The notes under the pieces: generated by a model
Database searches by the model: none
Told to the model about the DNA's origin: nothing
Seen by the model: only the letters and a program-made list of their open reading frames with translations
DNA from: Xiphydria camelus
Taxonomy: Eukaryota > Arthropoda > Insecta > Hymenoptera > Xiphydriidae
Length of the DNA: 64,000 bases
Direction: 5' to 3'
Assembly: GCA_963678675.1 (NCBI GenBank)
Contig: OY783197.1
Span: 29,137,470 to 29,201,469, forward strand
Made by a program: the position numbers and the translations under genes
Part shown: piece by piece, positions 34,967 to 47,352 of the stretch
How positions within the stretch are numbered: position 1 is the first letter of the stretch
Layout: every line of letters starts with the position of its first letter

Positions 34967-35941
34967 AACAATTCTTGACGCCAGGACTACGCAGTCCCAC
35001 CTGCAATTCAACCGGACGCGTGAAGCCGACAATTTCGCTCGAGAGCGCGCAAAAATAATCCCCGCGATGATCTCGAGACCGCGACCCCGCGTCCGACGGA
35101 GCACCGTAAACCTCGCACGGGTCGAATCGTAATTTCCTCCGTTCGATCCGCGACGCGTAGCATCGTAATTTTGTCTCGCGGGAGCACCGACTACCCTCCG
35201 CGCGGATCGGTCTAACGCCGGGGCGCGCGCCAGCAGCTCGTATAACTGGGATTACAGTCGGGAGAAGTCGATTCGAAAGATTTACGAGCGAATCTCCGAC
35301 AGCCGCGCATCGTGGCTACGGAATCGGTCGAATGGTACAGAGGAGGATGCTTCGGTCCAGCGGGACGCGCGTTCTCCGCGATGACGATACCAACCTTCGC
35401 GTCCCGATCACACGCGCGAATCGGAGGGAAAATCGTTCGCGCGATCGTCGACCGAATATTTTTCACACCGCGAACTCGCACTCGCGAAGAGTCATCGCGA
35501 CGGAATGATACCGACGATCTCCGCTCCGATTTTACTCTTCCGGCACGATCGCGCACTCCTCTTCCCTCTTCCGCGTATATAAGCCACTCGCCGGACCGCG
35601 ATCGCATCCAGTTTTCCTCGCGCGAGGACGGAACGGAACTGAGTCTTCCGTTCCTCACTGCGAAGGGGTGTCCACCCTCCGGCGCTCGGTCGGGGCACGG
35701 CGCGCCTGCGTTACGCTCCTGCGCGGCCGCAACCAGCCCCGCGCGCGTGCAGGCGCGCCCCGAGAGAGAGAGAGAGAGCGATCCGCCCTGCAGCGGGACT
35801 CGATTACTGTACTCGATCTTCCGATGCCCTCCGCGATGCTACCTATGTATAATATATATATTATACGCGTACAATCTCTTTGGACGATAACGATCAACGT
35901 CCACGAAATCGAGGGTGGGATTCTGTATCGATAGAAGTCTA
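34967..35941. other. GC-rich noncoding block
   Basis: No supportable gene. A short (GA)n tract lies near 35762. The overlapping frames 35312-35890 plus and 35212-35658 minus were rejected. Confidence 0.35.
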
Positions 35942-36092
35942 CACATTAGAAAAGTGGCGTTAATTTTTAACACCGTCTCACACCGGTGCGGACCCATATT
36001 GTACCACGTCTGGTGTTATCAAGTCTTGTGCCATTATTATCTAACATCGAAAGTGGTTTATACAGGTCCACACCGCAGAAATATTTACGGCG
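35942..36092. mobile_element. MITE family I, copy 1, with TA flanks
   Basis: The left end CACATTAGAAAAGTGG leads into TTAATTTTTAACACCG and a CACACCGG box. The right end carries GGTCCACACCGCAGAAAT and TTTACGGCG. TA lies directly outside both ends (35940-35941, 36093-36094). The same blocks, in reverse order, make up the element at 61286-61363. TA flanks suggest a Tc1/mariner-type origin. Confidence 0.65.
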
Positions 36093-36176
36093 TACACAAT
36101 CGCTGTCGTTGTGCATACTTTTTCAAGTATAACTAAACATGCGCAATGACAGCAACGATAGAACTCTATCGACATA

Positions 36177-36435
36177 CAGAGGAAGTAAAGAATCAATTGA
36201 AACTACTGAAAATGACCTGCGGGGGGTCGCGAGTAATTATCTATTTATACCAATGAAATTTTTTAATACATCAATGAGATATCTCTCTCTTCCTTGCAAT
36301 TATGTGGAATAGCACGCGATTGCAAGAAAGAAATGTCATATTAGTATGACAACAAATTTAATTGACGTAAATTGATAATTACTTGCGACCCCGCAAGTAA
36401 TTTTTAGTAGATCCAACTAATCTATTTCTTTTGTG
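36177..36435. mobile_element. MITE family H, copy 1, with TA flanks
   Basis: It aligns along its length with 58027-58279 and 58315-58582: a GGTCGCGAGTAATTAT block, ATACATCAATGAGATATCTC, CTTGCAATTATGTGGAATAG, AATTGATAATTACTTGCGAC and TTTTAGTAGATCCAACTAAT. TA lies directly outside both ends (36175-36176, 36436-36437). The matching ACTTGCGACCCCGCAAGT core is itself a short palindrome. Confidence 0.7.
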
Positions 36436-36924
36436 TACAGAATCCCACACCGGACGTTCGCTTCGATCGTGAAAAAAGTTGCAGTCGTTTCTATCGTAAA
36501 ACAGATTGTAAATAAATATATCGATCAATTGTTGTGGAAGCAACGAGAAACGAGAACAATCGACGCTCGACCTCGGATGAACCAGTAGCGCGGCGGGAGA
36601 TGGCCGAACGCGAGTTCCGGCGCTCGCGAGGGAGCGGTAGTGGAAGCAATCTTCTCCTTATGAAACGGTTTTGTCAAGCGGCTTCCGCAATGAGTTCTCG
36701 CTTTTACGTAGTCGCGTATACCGCCCCTATAGGTACAGGTGTGCCTGTGTATATACAACGCGAACGCAGCACACGGTACGCCGACGGTGCACCGCCTATA
36801 TCGCGCCTCGTCTATAGGAAAGCGCGACACACGCGTACATAGGTACAATCTGTTCGTCGCGCACCGCGCGTATGTTACATATACGCCACTGTACAGCCTC
36901 CATTAGAGGGACGCGTATATGGTA
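36436..36924. other. Noncoding block
   Basis: No supportable feature. Confidence 0.3.
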
Positions 36925-37160
36925 TAAGGTAACTGTCCTAATAGCAGGACACGTCCAATAGCCGGACATATTTGGATATAATTCAGATTATCGAATGGGA
37001 TAAAAAGGAATGACTAATGGAAAAGAATCTTCGATAAATAAAAGATGTCTACGGGAAATGTCACTGGTAAGAGAATCCTGAGTAAAGTCTGCGCAGTATG
37101 AATTTTTATAGCTGTCCGGATACCGGGCTCAGCCGTCTGGCTATTGGGACGGTTATCTTA
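36925..37160. mobile_element. MITE with inverted TAAGGTAACTGTCC ends
   Basis: The left end TAAGGTAACTGTCCTAATAG is mirrored by CTATTGGGACGGTTATCTTA, and the inner GCCGGACA / TGTCCGGATACCGGG continue the pairing. It is 236 bp and noncoding. It ends only a few bases before family A copy 6. Confidence 0.7.
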
Positions 37161-37163
37161 CGT

Positions 37164-37430
37164 GAACTGAAAAGAATAACCTGATTCGTTTAACCAAAAT
37201 CATGGAAATCATAAGCAAACCGTTTGGTGAAATATGGATTCTCTCTCTCCATCTGTTTGGTCTGGTTGACCATGTTTTAGTTGGAATAATCAGATATGCA
37301 GTTAGAATTACTAAACATACAGTTGAAATGACTAAATATTCGGTTTAACTTACTGGTAATTTGATTAGAATAACTTGACACATTTAATCAGATGCCTTTT
37401 GTCATTTTAACCAAGTTTTTTTTCTCAGTG
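37164..37430. mobile_element. MITE family A, copy 6
   Basis: It begins AACTGAAAAGAATAACC, shows the family blocks AAACCGTTTGGTGAAATATG and TGCCTTTTGTCATTTTAACC in the orientation of copy 2, and ends TTTTTTTCTCAGTG. It is uninterrupted and noncoding. Confidence 0.75.
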
Positions 37431-38053
37431 TGAGTACTCGAATTTTTCTCTCTCGCTAAATTATCGCAGCCGTGATATAAAACGAGCGAATTTTATTTCT
37501 GTAATTCGTGGCAAACTTTATCATCGACAAGCGCGTACGCCTAGGCAATCGAACGGTCTCGGTATGCGCTATAAAATGTCATATTTCTCTCTCTCTCTCT
37601 CTCTGTCTCTCCCACCCCCTCTCCCTCTCTCTTAAATGCCTCTTCCTCTCTCGCCGTCACGCGCCCGCGAAGCCAACCATACGTGATACGTAACGCGGAC
37701 TTGGCTATAGCGTCGCGTCCGCGTTTATACTCGAGTTAGCATAATAGTCCCTGATACGTACATACGTACCTATATACCAGCCGTCACGCGACGCGAGTCA
37801 TTAGCATGACAAATGTGGGGCCGTACACGGCGGAGCGCGCGCGCGCGTATTATGCGCGTTATACCACCCTTTTAGTACCTACAGTTGGTACGAAGGCGCG
37901 TGCACCCGCGAGCGCGCATGACCGTCGACGAACAATTTCGAAGTAGGCGTATCCGCTCGAATTGCAAATATGTATATCGTTATCTGCCAAGGTTCGACCT
38001 TTTTTTTAGCACGGAAGAAACTTTTTTTTCCAGATCGAATTATAGAGCCGAAT
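37431..38053. other. Noncoding block
   Basis: TC-rich tracts occur at about 37583-37632 and a (CG)n run near 37840. No gene is supported. Confidence 0.3.
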
Positions 38054-38435
38054 CAGGGTTGCCACGGATCTGCTTTGTGACCTGGCGTAAATATGCATAC
38101 AACTTCTGATATGCTTGCAATATTAGCAACAATATCTATAGTTTCAATTTTGTCAAATTATTATTCGTATTGAACATTTTCTTTTCACCGTTCCATGCAT
38201 ACGGCGAGTATGTTCCATTGCATTGTTAGATTTTGCATAGCTTTTGCTATGCTTTCACCTTCTTTGAGCTTTTGCTTTTTCATATTATATTATTTTTCCA
38301 GCCCATTAATAAGTGCTTCTTTCACTCTCACGAAATGTCTTATCAGCCGACTAAAGTGTATGAAAACGCGCGATTTTTGCTCTAAAAAATCAAGAAAAAT
38401 AAGAATTTAAAAAAACTAAATTTCTAGCAACCCTG
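38054..38435. mobile_element. Possible hAT-like MITE
   Basis: The termini CAGGGTTGCCACGG and TTTCTAGCAACCCTG are inverted over about 11 bp, with the CAGGGTTGC end seen in many hAT-type MITEs. The flanking octamers do not match, so no target duplication supports the call. The interior is AT-rich; its 71-residue frame (38195-38410) has no recognisable domain. Confidence 0.5.
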
Positions 38436-39090
38436 GGAGTAGGTACATAGCGTTCGAGAGAGAACATGCGTAATAATTTTGCAAGTATAATTAAAAACTC
38501 TAATCATTCCTGAAAGCTTATCTCAAGCGGTCGCCTTTCGGACGAAATTATCGTGGATAAGATGACCCCCGCCCCTTCGCTATTGGAACAATCTTCGCGT
38601 CAACCTTGTTTACAGTCGAAGCACGTGATCCGCTCCTCTATTGGTAGCTCAGCGTATACGTGTCTTGGCATGCTGGTCGAAACAGATGTATCGGTTGTTC
38701 CCGTTGTTTTTCTTCTTTTACGGCGTAAGCGCGCTGCGAACTCTCGAGCTACTTTTTTTTTATACGGCTACTTTGTACCGACGCCTCATCGTTATAAAAT
38801 GATGTTTGCACGAATCTCGCGCGCAAGTCGGGGAACGACGCCGGGAGGAGCTCGGAAAAGCTAAGAGGATTTTCTGAAATTACTTCGTTATACTTGGTTT
38901 TTTTTCTCGTCACGACATGGACGTTCGTTTAAGCGTTAGGAAAAATGTACTGTCGATTTTTTTCGAAAAATCGATTAAACCTTGAATGGTATTTTCTTTA
39001 ATTAACTTTACTTTCAAGTCTCACTACGATTCCTATTTCATCTTGAGACTTGTAACACCTGCATTTTTTATTCGAAAATGAAGACGAACT
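38436..39090 (+). other. Noncoding block with promoter-like boxes
   Basis: On the plus strand it carries CTATTGG at 38581 and 38639 (inverted CCAAT), CACGTG near 38623, and a TATAAA at about 38796 followed by an ATG and a short frame ending near 38864. The spacing resembles a small pol II promoter, but the downstream frame is not recognisable and there is no transcript evidence. Confidence 0.25.
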
Positions 39091-39097
39091 GAAGCCG

Positions 39098-40471
39098 CCT
39101 GGCTATTTTAAGTAAATGAGCATTTCCACGTCATCTATCAGTAGAAATCCAAACCTTTTAGTACCTGTCAATACCCCTTGACATTTTTTCAATTTTTCGC
39201 GAAAATTGAAATCTCTGAAATCGGTCTCTCGACCACCCTATCTGGTGTATTTTTTCACGCTGATTCCGAAAATGGCAGATATATTGACGATATCTCAAAG
39301 GAAATATAAGATATCGGTGATTTTATGTACCAGAAAATTACCTTTTTCACGGAAAATCATCGATATCTCGGTCTTCCTTTGAGATATCCTCGATATATCT
39401 ATAATTTTCGTAATCAGCACGAAAAAATACATAAGATAGGATGGTCGAGAGTTCGATTCCAGAGATTTCGATTTTTGTCAAAATCTTAAGGCATATACTC
39501 ACGATTTTGACAAAAATCGAAATCTCTGGAATCGAACTCTCGACCATCCTATCTTATGTATTTTTTCGCGCTGATTACGAAAATTATAAATATATTGAGG
39601 ATATCTCAAAGGAAGACCGAGATATTGATGATTTTCCGTGAAAAAAGTAATTTTCTGGTACATGAAATCACCGATATCTTATATTGACTTTGAGATATCG
39701 TCAATAGGTCTGTTCCAACCGAGCCGAAAACCGTACACGGAACGGTACACGTCATGCGCAGTAGGAAGATGGAACGAATTTTCACTACTGCGCATGACCG
39801 TTTCTCTACTGCGCATGACGTGTACCGTTCATGTACGGTTCTCAGCTCGGTTGGAACAAACCTAATATATCTGCCATTTTCGGAATCAGCGCGAAAAAAT
39901 ACATAAGATAGGATGGTCGAGAGTTCGATTCCAGAGATTTCGATTTTTGTCAAAATCTTAAGGCATATACTCACGATTTTGACAAAAATCGAAATCTCTG
40001 GAATCCAACTCTCGACCATCCTATCCTATGTATTTTTTCGCGCTGATTACGAAAATTATAGATATATCGAGGATATCTCGAAGGAAGACCGAGATATCGA
40101 TGATTTTCCGTGTGAAAAAGGTAATTTTCTGGTACATAAAATCACCGATATCTTATATTTCCTTTGATATATCGTCAATATATCTGCAATTTTCGGAATC
40201 AGCGTGAAAAAATACACAAGATAGGATGGTCGAGAGTTCGATTCCAGAGATTTCGATTTTTGTCAAAATCTGAAGCACTGATTCCAAAAATCATGCACTC
40301 TCTTATTGAGGAAATCTTAAAGAATCGCCGAGATATCGATGATATAGTCAATATATAGGATATATATGTATGTCAATAAGTGCATGATTTTTAGAATCAC
40401 TGCTTAAGATTTTGAGAGAAATCGAAATCTCTGGAATCAGTAGAAATGCTCATTTACTTAAAATAGCCAGG
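39098..40471. mobile_element. Family D element: TIR-bounded array of self-complementary ~311-bp units
   Basis: Perfect 29-bp terminal inverted repeats bound the element: CCTGGCTATTTTAAGTAAAT at 39098 and its mirror ending 40471. Between them lie tandem units, each a near-perfect palindrome. An arm ending TTCGATTTTTGTCAAAATC is followed by a 17-nt spacer and the complementary arm GATTTTGACAAAAATCG. Unit centres are at 39487-39503, 39958-39974 (identical spacers) and about 40271 (diverged). After removing the 158-bp insertion and its 3-bp duplication, the period is about 311 bp. The first palindrome has arms of more than 200 bp. Repeated 66-residue frames (MVESSIPEISIFVKI...) are a by-product of the repetition. 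The element should form very long hairpins as RNA or single-stranded DNA. Confidence 0.85.
39706..39863. mobile_element. PIF/Harbinger-like MITE nested in family D
   Basis: The termini AGGTCTGTTCCAACCGAG and CTCGGTTGGAACAAACCT are inverted. AAT is present at both flanks (39703-39705, 39864-39866), and the uninterrupted D sequence has a single AAT there. A 3-bp duplication fits PIF/Harbinger-type transposition. Inside are CATGCGCAGTAG / CTACTGCGCATGA inverted blocks and GTACACG repeats. The end sequence resembles the element at 47224-47352. Confidence 0.75.
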
Positions 40472-40507
40472 AGGTTCAATTTAGGTACCGGTTCAATATA
40501 AGCAACT

Positions 40508-40682
40508 CTCCCCTATATTATCCATATAAGAATTTTATTTGGATTGTTGAATGTTTGTACAATCCATATACAGACTGTATATATGGTTAATGTGGAGAGA
40601 AATCATGTATAATCTCTACATGACCAAAAATCCATGTATAAATTACATACCTACAAAATATATAGAACTTTTCACCTGCGGG
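40508..40682. mobile_element. MITE family K, copy 3 (left-truncated)
   Basis: The right part is intact in pattern (GGTTAATGTGGAGAGAAATC, TATAGAACTTTTCACCTGCGG). The left TCCCAGGCGG end is missing or degraded. Confidence 0.65.
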
Positions 40683-43058
40683 AATATACAGCCATCCCCG
40701 AGAAATCACGACAAAGTCCAAGCGCCGACGCGAGTGCCCGCGCGAATAGAACCCAGGAGCGTTCCCGGCGAAAGTTTCGCTTTTAAAACCCACCCCCAAA
40801 CCCGGCGAGCGCCGGGAAGCGAGTGTTTCCAAGTGGCATAACGCTCCGAACTAAAACTATCGCGCGACGGAGACCGAGAGATAGAGTCCTGAGACCGCCG
40901 ACCGGGAAACGGCCGGCCGGGGGTGGCGGGGGCGCCTCAAGACAACTTGCGAATTCAAGTATATATCCCGGACCGGAGTGTACCAATCGAGACGCTATCC
41001 GTGGGAAGCGGAATGAAGTTGTCAGGAGGGAGGATCTCCGCAGTTAACGGAACGGCTGTTTCGAGGTTCTCGTTGTTCCCGGAGATATTATCTTCGCGCG
41101 CGGCCATGTCCGAATTAATTAGCGACAATATCCGACGATGGTTTCGGTCCGCCCCTCCGCGTCTTTCTCGCCTCCCCGCGTACCGCCGGTATCCATCGAG
41201 CGCACCGTAGCGAGATTATCGACCTTTCGACGCTCGACGGGGGTCTCTGTCTTTCTCTTTTCCCCGCAGTAGTCGCGAAACTCGCTTGGGAGGGAAAGAG
41301 AGAGAGAGAGAGTAGACGGGATTTGTCGGTAGAAAGCACTCGAGCCTCTGGTTCGTTGCCGTCATTTTTTCAACTCCCCGAGAGGCCATCGAACGTACCA
41401 CGCTGTACGTTACGTCGTCGCGCGCGAGAGGAAACGCCACTTCCCTGCCACCCTTCCCTCGCCCTCGACCCAAACCGGCTGGCGGAGCGCGCGCGTCGAG
41501 TTGTAAAAGTTTTTACCGCGTTGCGCGAAGAAATTCCCGAGAGTCGAAAATTGATGGGAGGCGGGGGTGTAATTAAGCTGAGGACGCGCGCGCGCGCGCG
41601 CGATCGTAGACGCGATCTCTTTCTCGCCACCCTCTCCCCCTTATTCCGTCGTCGTTCCCTCCGCGAAAGTGTTAAACGAGAAGGGGCTCGTCGTCGCGCT
41701 GCCGCACACCGTAGCAGTGATAACTGATCGCGCGACACAGCCGACTTTGCGATCTTCCTCCGTCGCTCGCGCGCGCGCGCGGATGCACAGAGCGGATGCC
41801 GCAAGCCCGTTTCGCAACGGACGGAGAATATAATACACAGATACATCCGCCGTGGAGTCAAGGGGACACCCATTCGCACGGCGCGTTACTACGTACACCA
41901 GATAGGCAACAAACGTCCTGGCCGTACGTCCGGTCCTATACACACGTATAACGACGCGCGTACACGCGCCACGGTATACAGCGCGGGATAAGTTATGGGC
42001 CCCGTAGCGCACCATAGATCCAGCGAACGCAGACGTACCGCGATCGTTATCTCGCAATTTATGGTCGCAGTCGCGTACGGGCGCGGGCTTTGAAAGCGGG
42101 TCGCGCGAATAGCTGTCGTTGGCGCGAAAAGGATCGCTCGATCGGGATTTTATCGACGCGCCACCCTCTTCTCGCGCGCACGGCGACGTGATTTCCCGAA
42201 GAGTCTATAGGCGCGCGCTTCTCTCTCTCTCTCTCTCTCTCTAGAACGTCGCAGTCGACGAGAAAAAATAAAGTGCTCGAAATCGCTCGATACCTTGCCG
42301 AGAGCGACGCCGATTAAACGGATGGATAATCCACCGAACGCGGTACGACGAAGCGCGGGCATCCACGAACGCATCAGTCCTGGTGGCGACAGTCGCGTCG
42401 AACGCCGCGGGAATGGGACGCGCATCCAATCGCGCGCCGCACTCGCGGGGGTGCGTGCGGGTGTACCTCTCGCGACTGCACTCGCCCGGGAAGAGGAATC
42501 GCTCGCGAGAGCCTGTCAGCGTCAGCGCCGATTTTACGCCCGAGAGAGAACTCGAGGACGACCGCCGCCGCATCGGTGACTCTCGTCTCTCCGGCGCTCG
42601 TATATCGCGGATACAATTAATTCGCGATTACCGCGCCGGGCGGAGAGTGGAGGGGGTGGGAATGGAAACGAGGAACGGGGCGTACCGGACCGGACGGAGG
42701 TGCGATCGATAGTCGGCCAAATTCGGAATCCTTTATTATCGTCGGGTCCGCAACCCCGACAACTTTCTACGCGAGAGTTGGAGTGCCCGTATATATCCTC
42801 GGCGCATGTATGCACACAACAGGGAGAGAAGGGTACGGGGGAGGAAGGGTGTTGTCGCCACGTTGCGATTTCGACGCGAGTCCTTCCGTTGTAGGCGACT
42901 TTTCGTTGAGGCGCGAGGGCGGCGCCGAAACGCGCATCGAAGGGCGAGAGGGGAGGCGGCCGATGCGGACGCGAAACACGAGAGCGTACGGGGTGGACAC
43001 GAGAATGCGGGGCGTAGGAATCGTGCGAGGACGTGCGAGAGGATCCTCGAGGGAAAAT
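40683..43058. other. GC-rich noncoding block
   Basis: No supportable gene. (CG)n runs lie near 41588 and 41768, and a (TC)n tract at 42220-42241. The many overlapping frames lack any conserved motif. Confidence 0.4.
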
Positions 43059-43513
43059 TCTATACAAACTATATATGTCAGCTATGATATGGATTATTTG
43101 ACTTTTTTTATTTACTCTATGATCCGTATCACATCTAATCATCTTATATCGATATATGGGTTATATGTATATAAAATTTATATGTAAATTATGTACAGAT
43201 CGCATATATGCCCAAATCTCTGTACTATAGAAATCACATGAGGCTAAACTTACTCGCCATGAAAGAAACTCCAATACTGTTATCTCGTTATCGATGAACT
43301 TCAGGCCTACATTGATATAAGACTTTGTTATAGATTGATATGTAATCTTCGAAAAAGTATTATACAAATATCGCGACAAAAAGCTCATGGATTATTAGAT
43401 AACAATGATTAGAGTTTCACTTTTGGCGAGAAAGTTTAGCCTCATCTGGTACATACAAATCACGTATAATCCATATATGGACTGTATACAAACTATATAG
43501 CTCTTTCCCGCCT
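43059..43513. mobile_element. MITE family K, copy 4, interrupted by a family J element
   Basis: AT-rich K-type sequence (CTATACAAACTATATATG, ATATGGGTTATATG) runs to about 43237 and resumes at about 43446 with AATCACGTATAATCCATAT and CTCTTTCCCGCCTG. The interruption is the J element at 43238-43445. The left end is degraded. Confidence 0.6.
43238..43445. mobile_element. Foldback MITE family J nested in family K
   Basis: The termini ATGAGGCTAAACTT and AAGTTTAGCCTCAT are perfect inverted repeats. The pairing continues through CTCGCCATGAAAGAAACTC / GAGTTTCACTTTTGGCGAG and TTATCTCG / AGATAA. A one-arm relative is at 10045-10110. Loosely similar CTGTACTATAGAAATCAC and CTGGTACATACAAATCAC sequences flank it, but K is itself repetitive, so a target duplication is uncertain. 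Confidence 0.75.
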
Positions 43514-43523
43514 GAAATATAGT

Positions 43524-43607
43524 AGGTGCACACAAGAGCCTCTCTGTCGCACACACTCCAATTGGACCAATCCAGGGAACTATGCGACAGAGAGGCTCTT
43601 CCGCACC
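43524..43607. repeat. ~84-nt hairpin
   Basis: AAGAGCCTCTCTGTCGCA and TGCGACAGAGAGGCTCTT are perfect inverted copies. The outer GGTGC / GCACC bases extend the pairing, and an inner ATTGGACCAAT is a second palindrome. It lies about ten bases after the end of a K element. Confidence 0.6.
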
Positions 43608-45747
<2,140 letters not shown>

Positions 45748-45796
45748 CACTGAGCAAAATAACCCGGTCAATCTAACTAAAATCCTGGAGACCACC

Positions 45797-46040
45797 TCTA
45801 AGTGGGACAGTTCTATGTATTTTGTATATAATCCGTATGTGGTTTTGGTTATATATGGATTTAATATGATCTCTACATTAAAATCATACAAAGACTGTAT
45901 ACAGATTTTGTAATGTTTGTATAATCCATATATAGTCCTCACATATGGTTAATATAGAAATCATATATAATCCATATTTGACCATAATCACATGTGGATT
46001 ATATAGAAAACATACTTATATAGAATTTTTCCACTTGGGT
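45797..46040. mobile_element. MITE family K, copy 5, nested in family A
   Basis: The AT-rich K pattern has degraded ends (CTAAGTGGGACAGTTC and TTTTTCCACTTGGGT, still inverted), with GGTTAATATAGAAATCATAT near the right end. It falls exactly where family A is interrupted. Confidence 0.75.
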
Positions 46041-46124
46041 ATAATCAAACCGTTTGGTGAAATATGGATCTTCCATCTGTTTGATTAGACTGGCCAATTT
46101 CTGGTTAAAATAACTTGGTATGTA

Positions 46125-46396
46125 CACTGAGAAAAATGTTTAGGTCGTACAGCAATTGGTATAACTCTGATAGCGATAATTTAACGCTAGGTAAATGGTT
46201 AACTAGACAGTATAGGTAATATAGCAATACCAAAAAAATGTGACAAGAGCAATACGCATTGCTGAAATAACGTACATGTAATCAAAATAGCTATTTGTAC
46301 TGATAATATAGAAGTGAGTATTGGTAAGGCAAAAAAACGTATTCTTATATTAACAAACCACTAGCATTGCCGTGCAATCTATACAATTTCTCCGTG
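46125..46396. mobile_element. TA-flanked MITE nested in family A
   Basis: It starts CACTGAGAAAAATG and ends ACAATTTCTCCGTG. TA is present at both flanks (46123-46124 and 46397-46398), and removing the element with one TA joins the A halves. It contains AGCAATTGGTAT and AGCAATACC type short repeats and no ORF. The ends resemble A, but the interior is a different family. TA duplication suggests a Tc1/mariner-type transposase. Confidence 0.75.
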
Positions 46397-46531
46397 TAGT
46401 TAGAATTACTAAAACTGTAGTTAAAATAACGAAATATTTGGTTCAACTAGCTAGCATCATGATTAGAATAATTTAAACTCGTTTAAAACCAGATACGTTT
46501 TGTCATTTTAACCGAGTTATTTCTCTCGGTG

Positions 46532-47223
46532 TGCGGACGCAGTTGTTCGAGAGCGGGGAAAGTCGTCGAAAGTCTCCAATTATACCGTAGGAGTCGCGAA
46601 CTCTCGACGCCCGGGCGTAGAGCGCGACTAATTCCACGCGGACGACCTCTCGCGCGAAGCGATCGTCGTTGGCACTCCACGGAACTGCCCGGGGAGGGAA
46701 AAAAAGCAAATCGCGGTCGCGCGCCCCAATTTGGACACCTCGCGGCGCGACGCTCACCGAGTAGAGCGAAACGAGCCTGGAAAGACATTTTTCAAGAGGA
46801 TTCCGCGCGCGTCGTGAGCCGACGCGGCGCGCGGATACGTACAACGTTCGAAGCGACGAATGCCTTGATATATGGGCTGTGCGATATATTCGCGTCAAGT
46901 TGACCAACGTCCCGCCAGACCCACCATGCGTCAACCGCGCCGCTATAGCTCGCGTTGGTCGTTCGGATTACCCTAGATTTCGCGACGTACGTATGTATAC
47001 GTATAGCTACGGTCGAAATCCGTCGTTAAATTTCGATTTCGACTCGACATTCTCGGAATCTCACGGGCGTTGGTATACGAAGCTCTCCACGGCTCGATTG
47101 CGGTCTTATGTGAATGTAGGCGAGAGAGGGGCGCATTCGCCAGTGGGGCAGATTCAGCAATATGCTTTTAAATATACAAGTTTTTCAATCAACCGCCGGA
47201 TATAAATTATTTTAAGTTGACAG
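46532..47223. other. Noncoding block
   Basis: No supportable gene or repeat. Confidence 0.3.
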
Positions 47224-47352
47224 TAGGTCAGTTCCGGTCGCTGCGCTTTTCGGAAAAGTGTAGGTTCTCATTGGTCAATATTTTTGCCAAGCCAATGAGA
47301 ATCTATATTTTTCTGGAAAGTCTAGCGGGTGTAAGTAACGAGAACAAGCCTA
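47224..47352. mobile_element. Short MITE with TAGG ends
   Basis: The left end TAGGTCAGTTCCGGTC is mirrored by GAGAACAAGCCTA, and the inner TTCTCATTGG / CCAATGAGAA are perfect inverted copies. The ends resemble those of the PIF-like element at 39706-39863. It is 129 bp long. The flanks do not show a clean duplication. Confidence 0.65.

Larger units (their letters stand above)
45748..46531. mobile_element. MITE family A, copy 7, with two nested insertions
   Basis: The ends CACTGAGCAAAATAACCCGG and GTTATTTCTCTCGGTG are family A. Its three pieces, 45748-45796, about 46041-46124 (ATCAAACCGTTTGGTGAAAT...) and 46397-46531 (GTTAGAATTACTAAAAC...), join in the order of the intact copy at 37164-37430. 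A K element and a TA-flanked MITE split it. Confidence 0.8.

Noticed and set aside
36926..37160. Candidate structured RNA from the paired ends
   Set aside because: Inverted ends with no conserved internal structure are better explained as MITE TIRs.
39449..39460. GTTCGATTCC resembling a tRNA/SINE B box in the D repeat
   Set aside because: No A box at the right distance, no cloverleaf, and it sits in the arm of a palindrome, so it is taken as coincidence.
39441..40167. Repeated 66-84 residue ORFs beginning MVESSIPEISIFVKI
   Set aside because: The same peptide appears on both strands because the DNA is palindromic; there is no evidence of selection for coding.
39098..40471. CRISPR-like array
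   Set aside because: The units are palindromic, ~311 bp long and bounded by TIRs in a eukaryotic background; no spacer-repeat pattern and no cas genes.
40923..41210. 95-residue plus ORF containing a non-Arg-rich segment (QVYIPDRSVPIETLSVGSG)
   Set aside because: No family recognised, no convincing splice sites, and the second half reverts to Arg-rich background.
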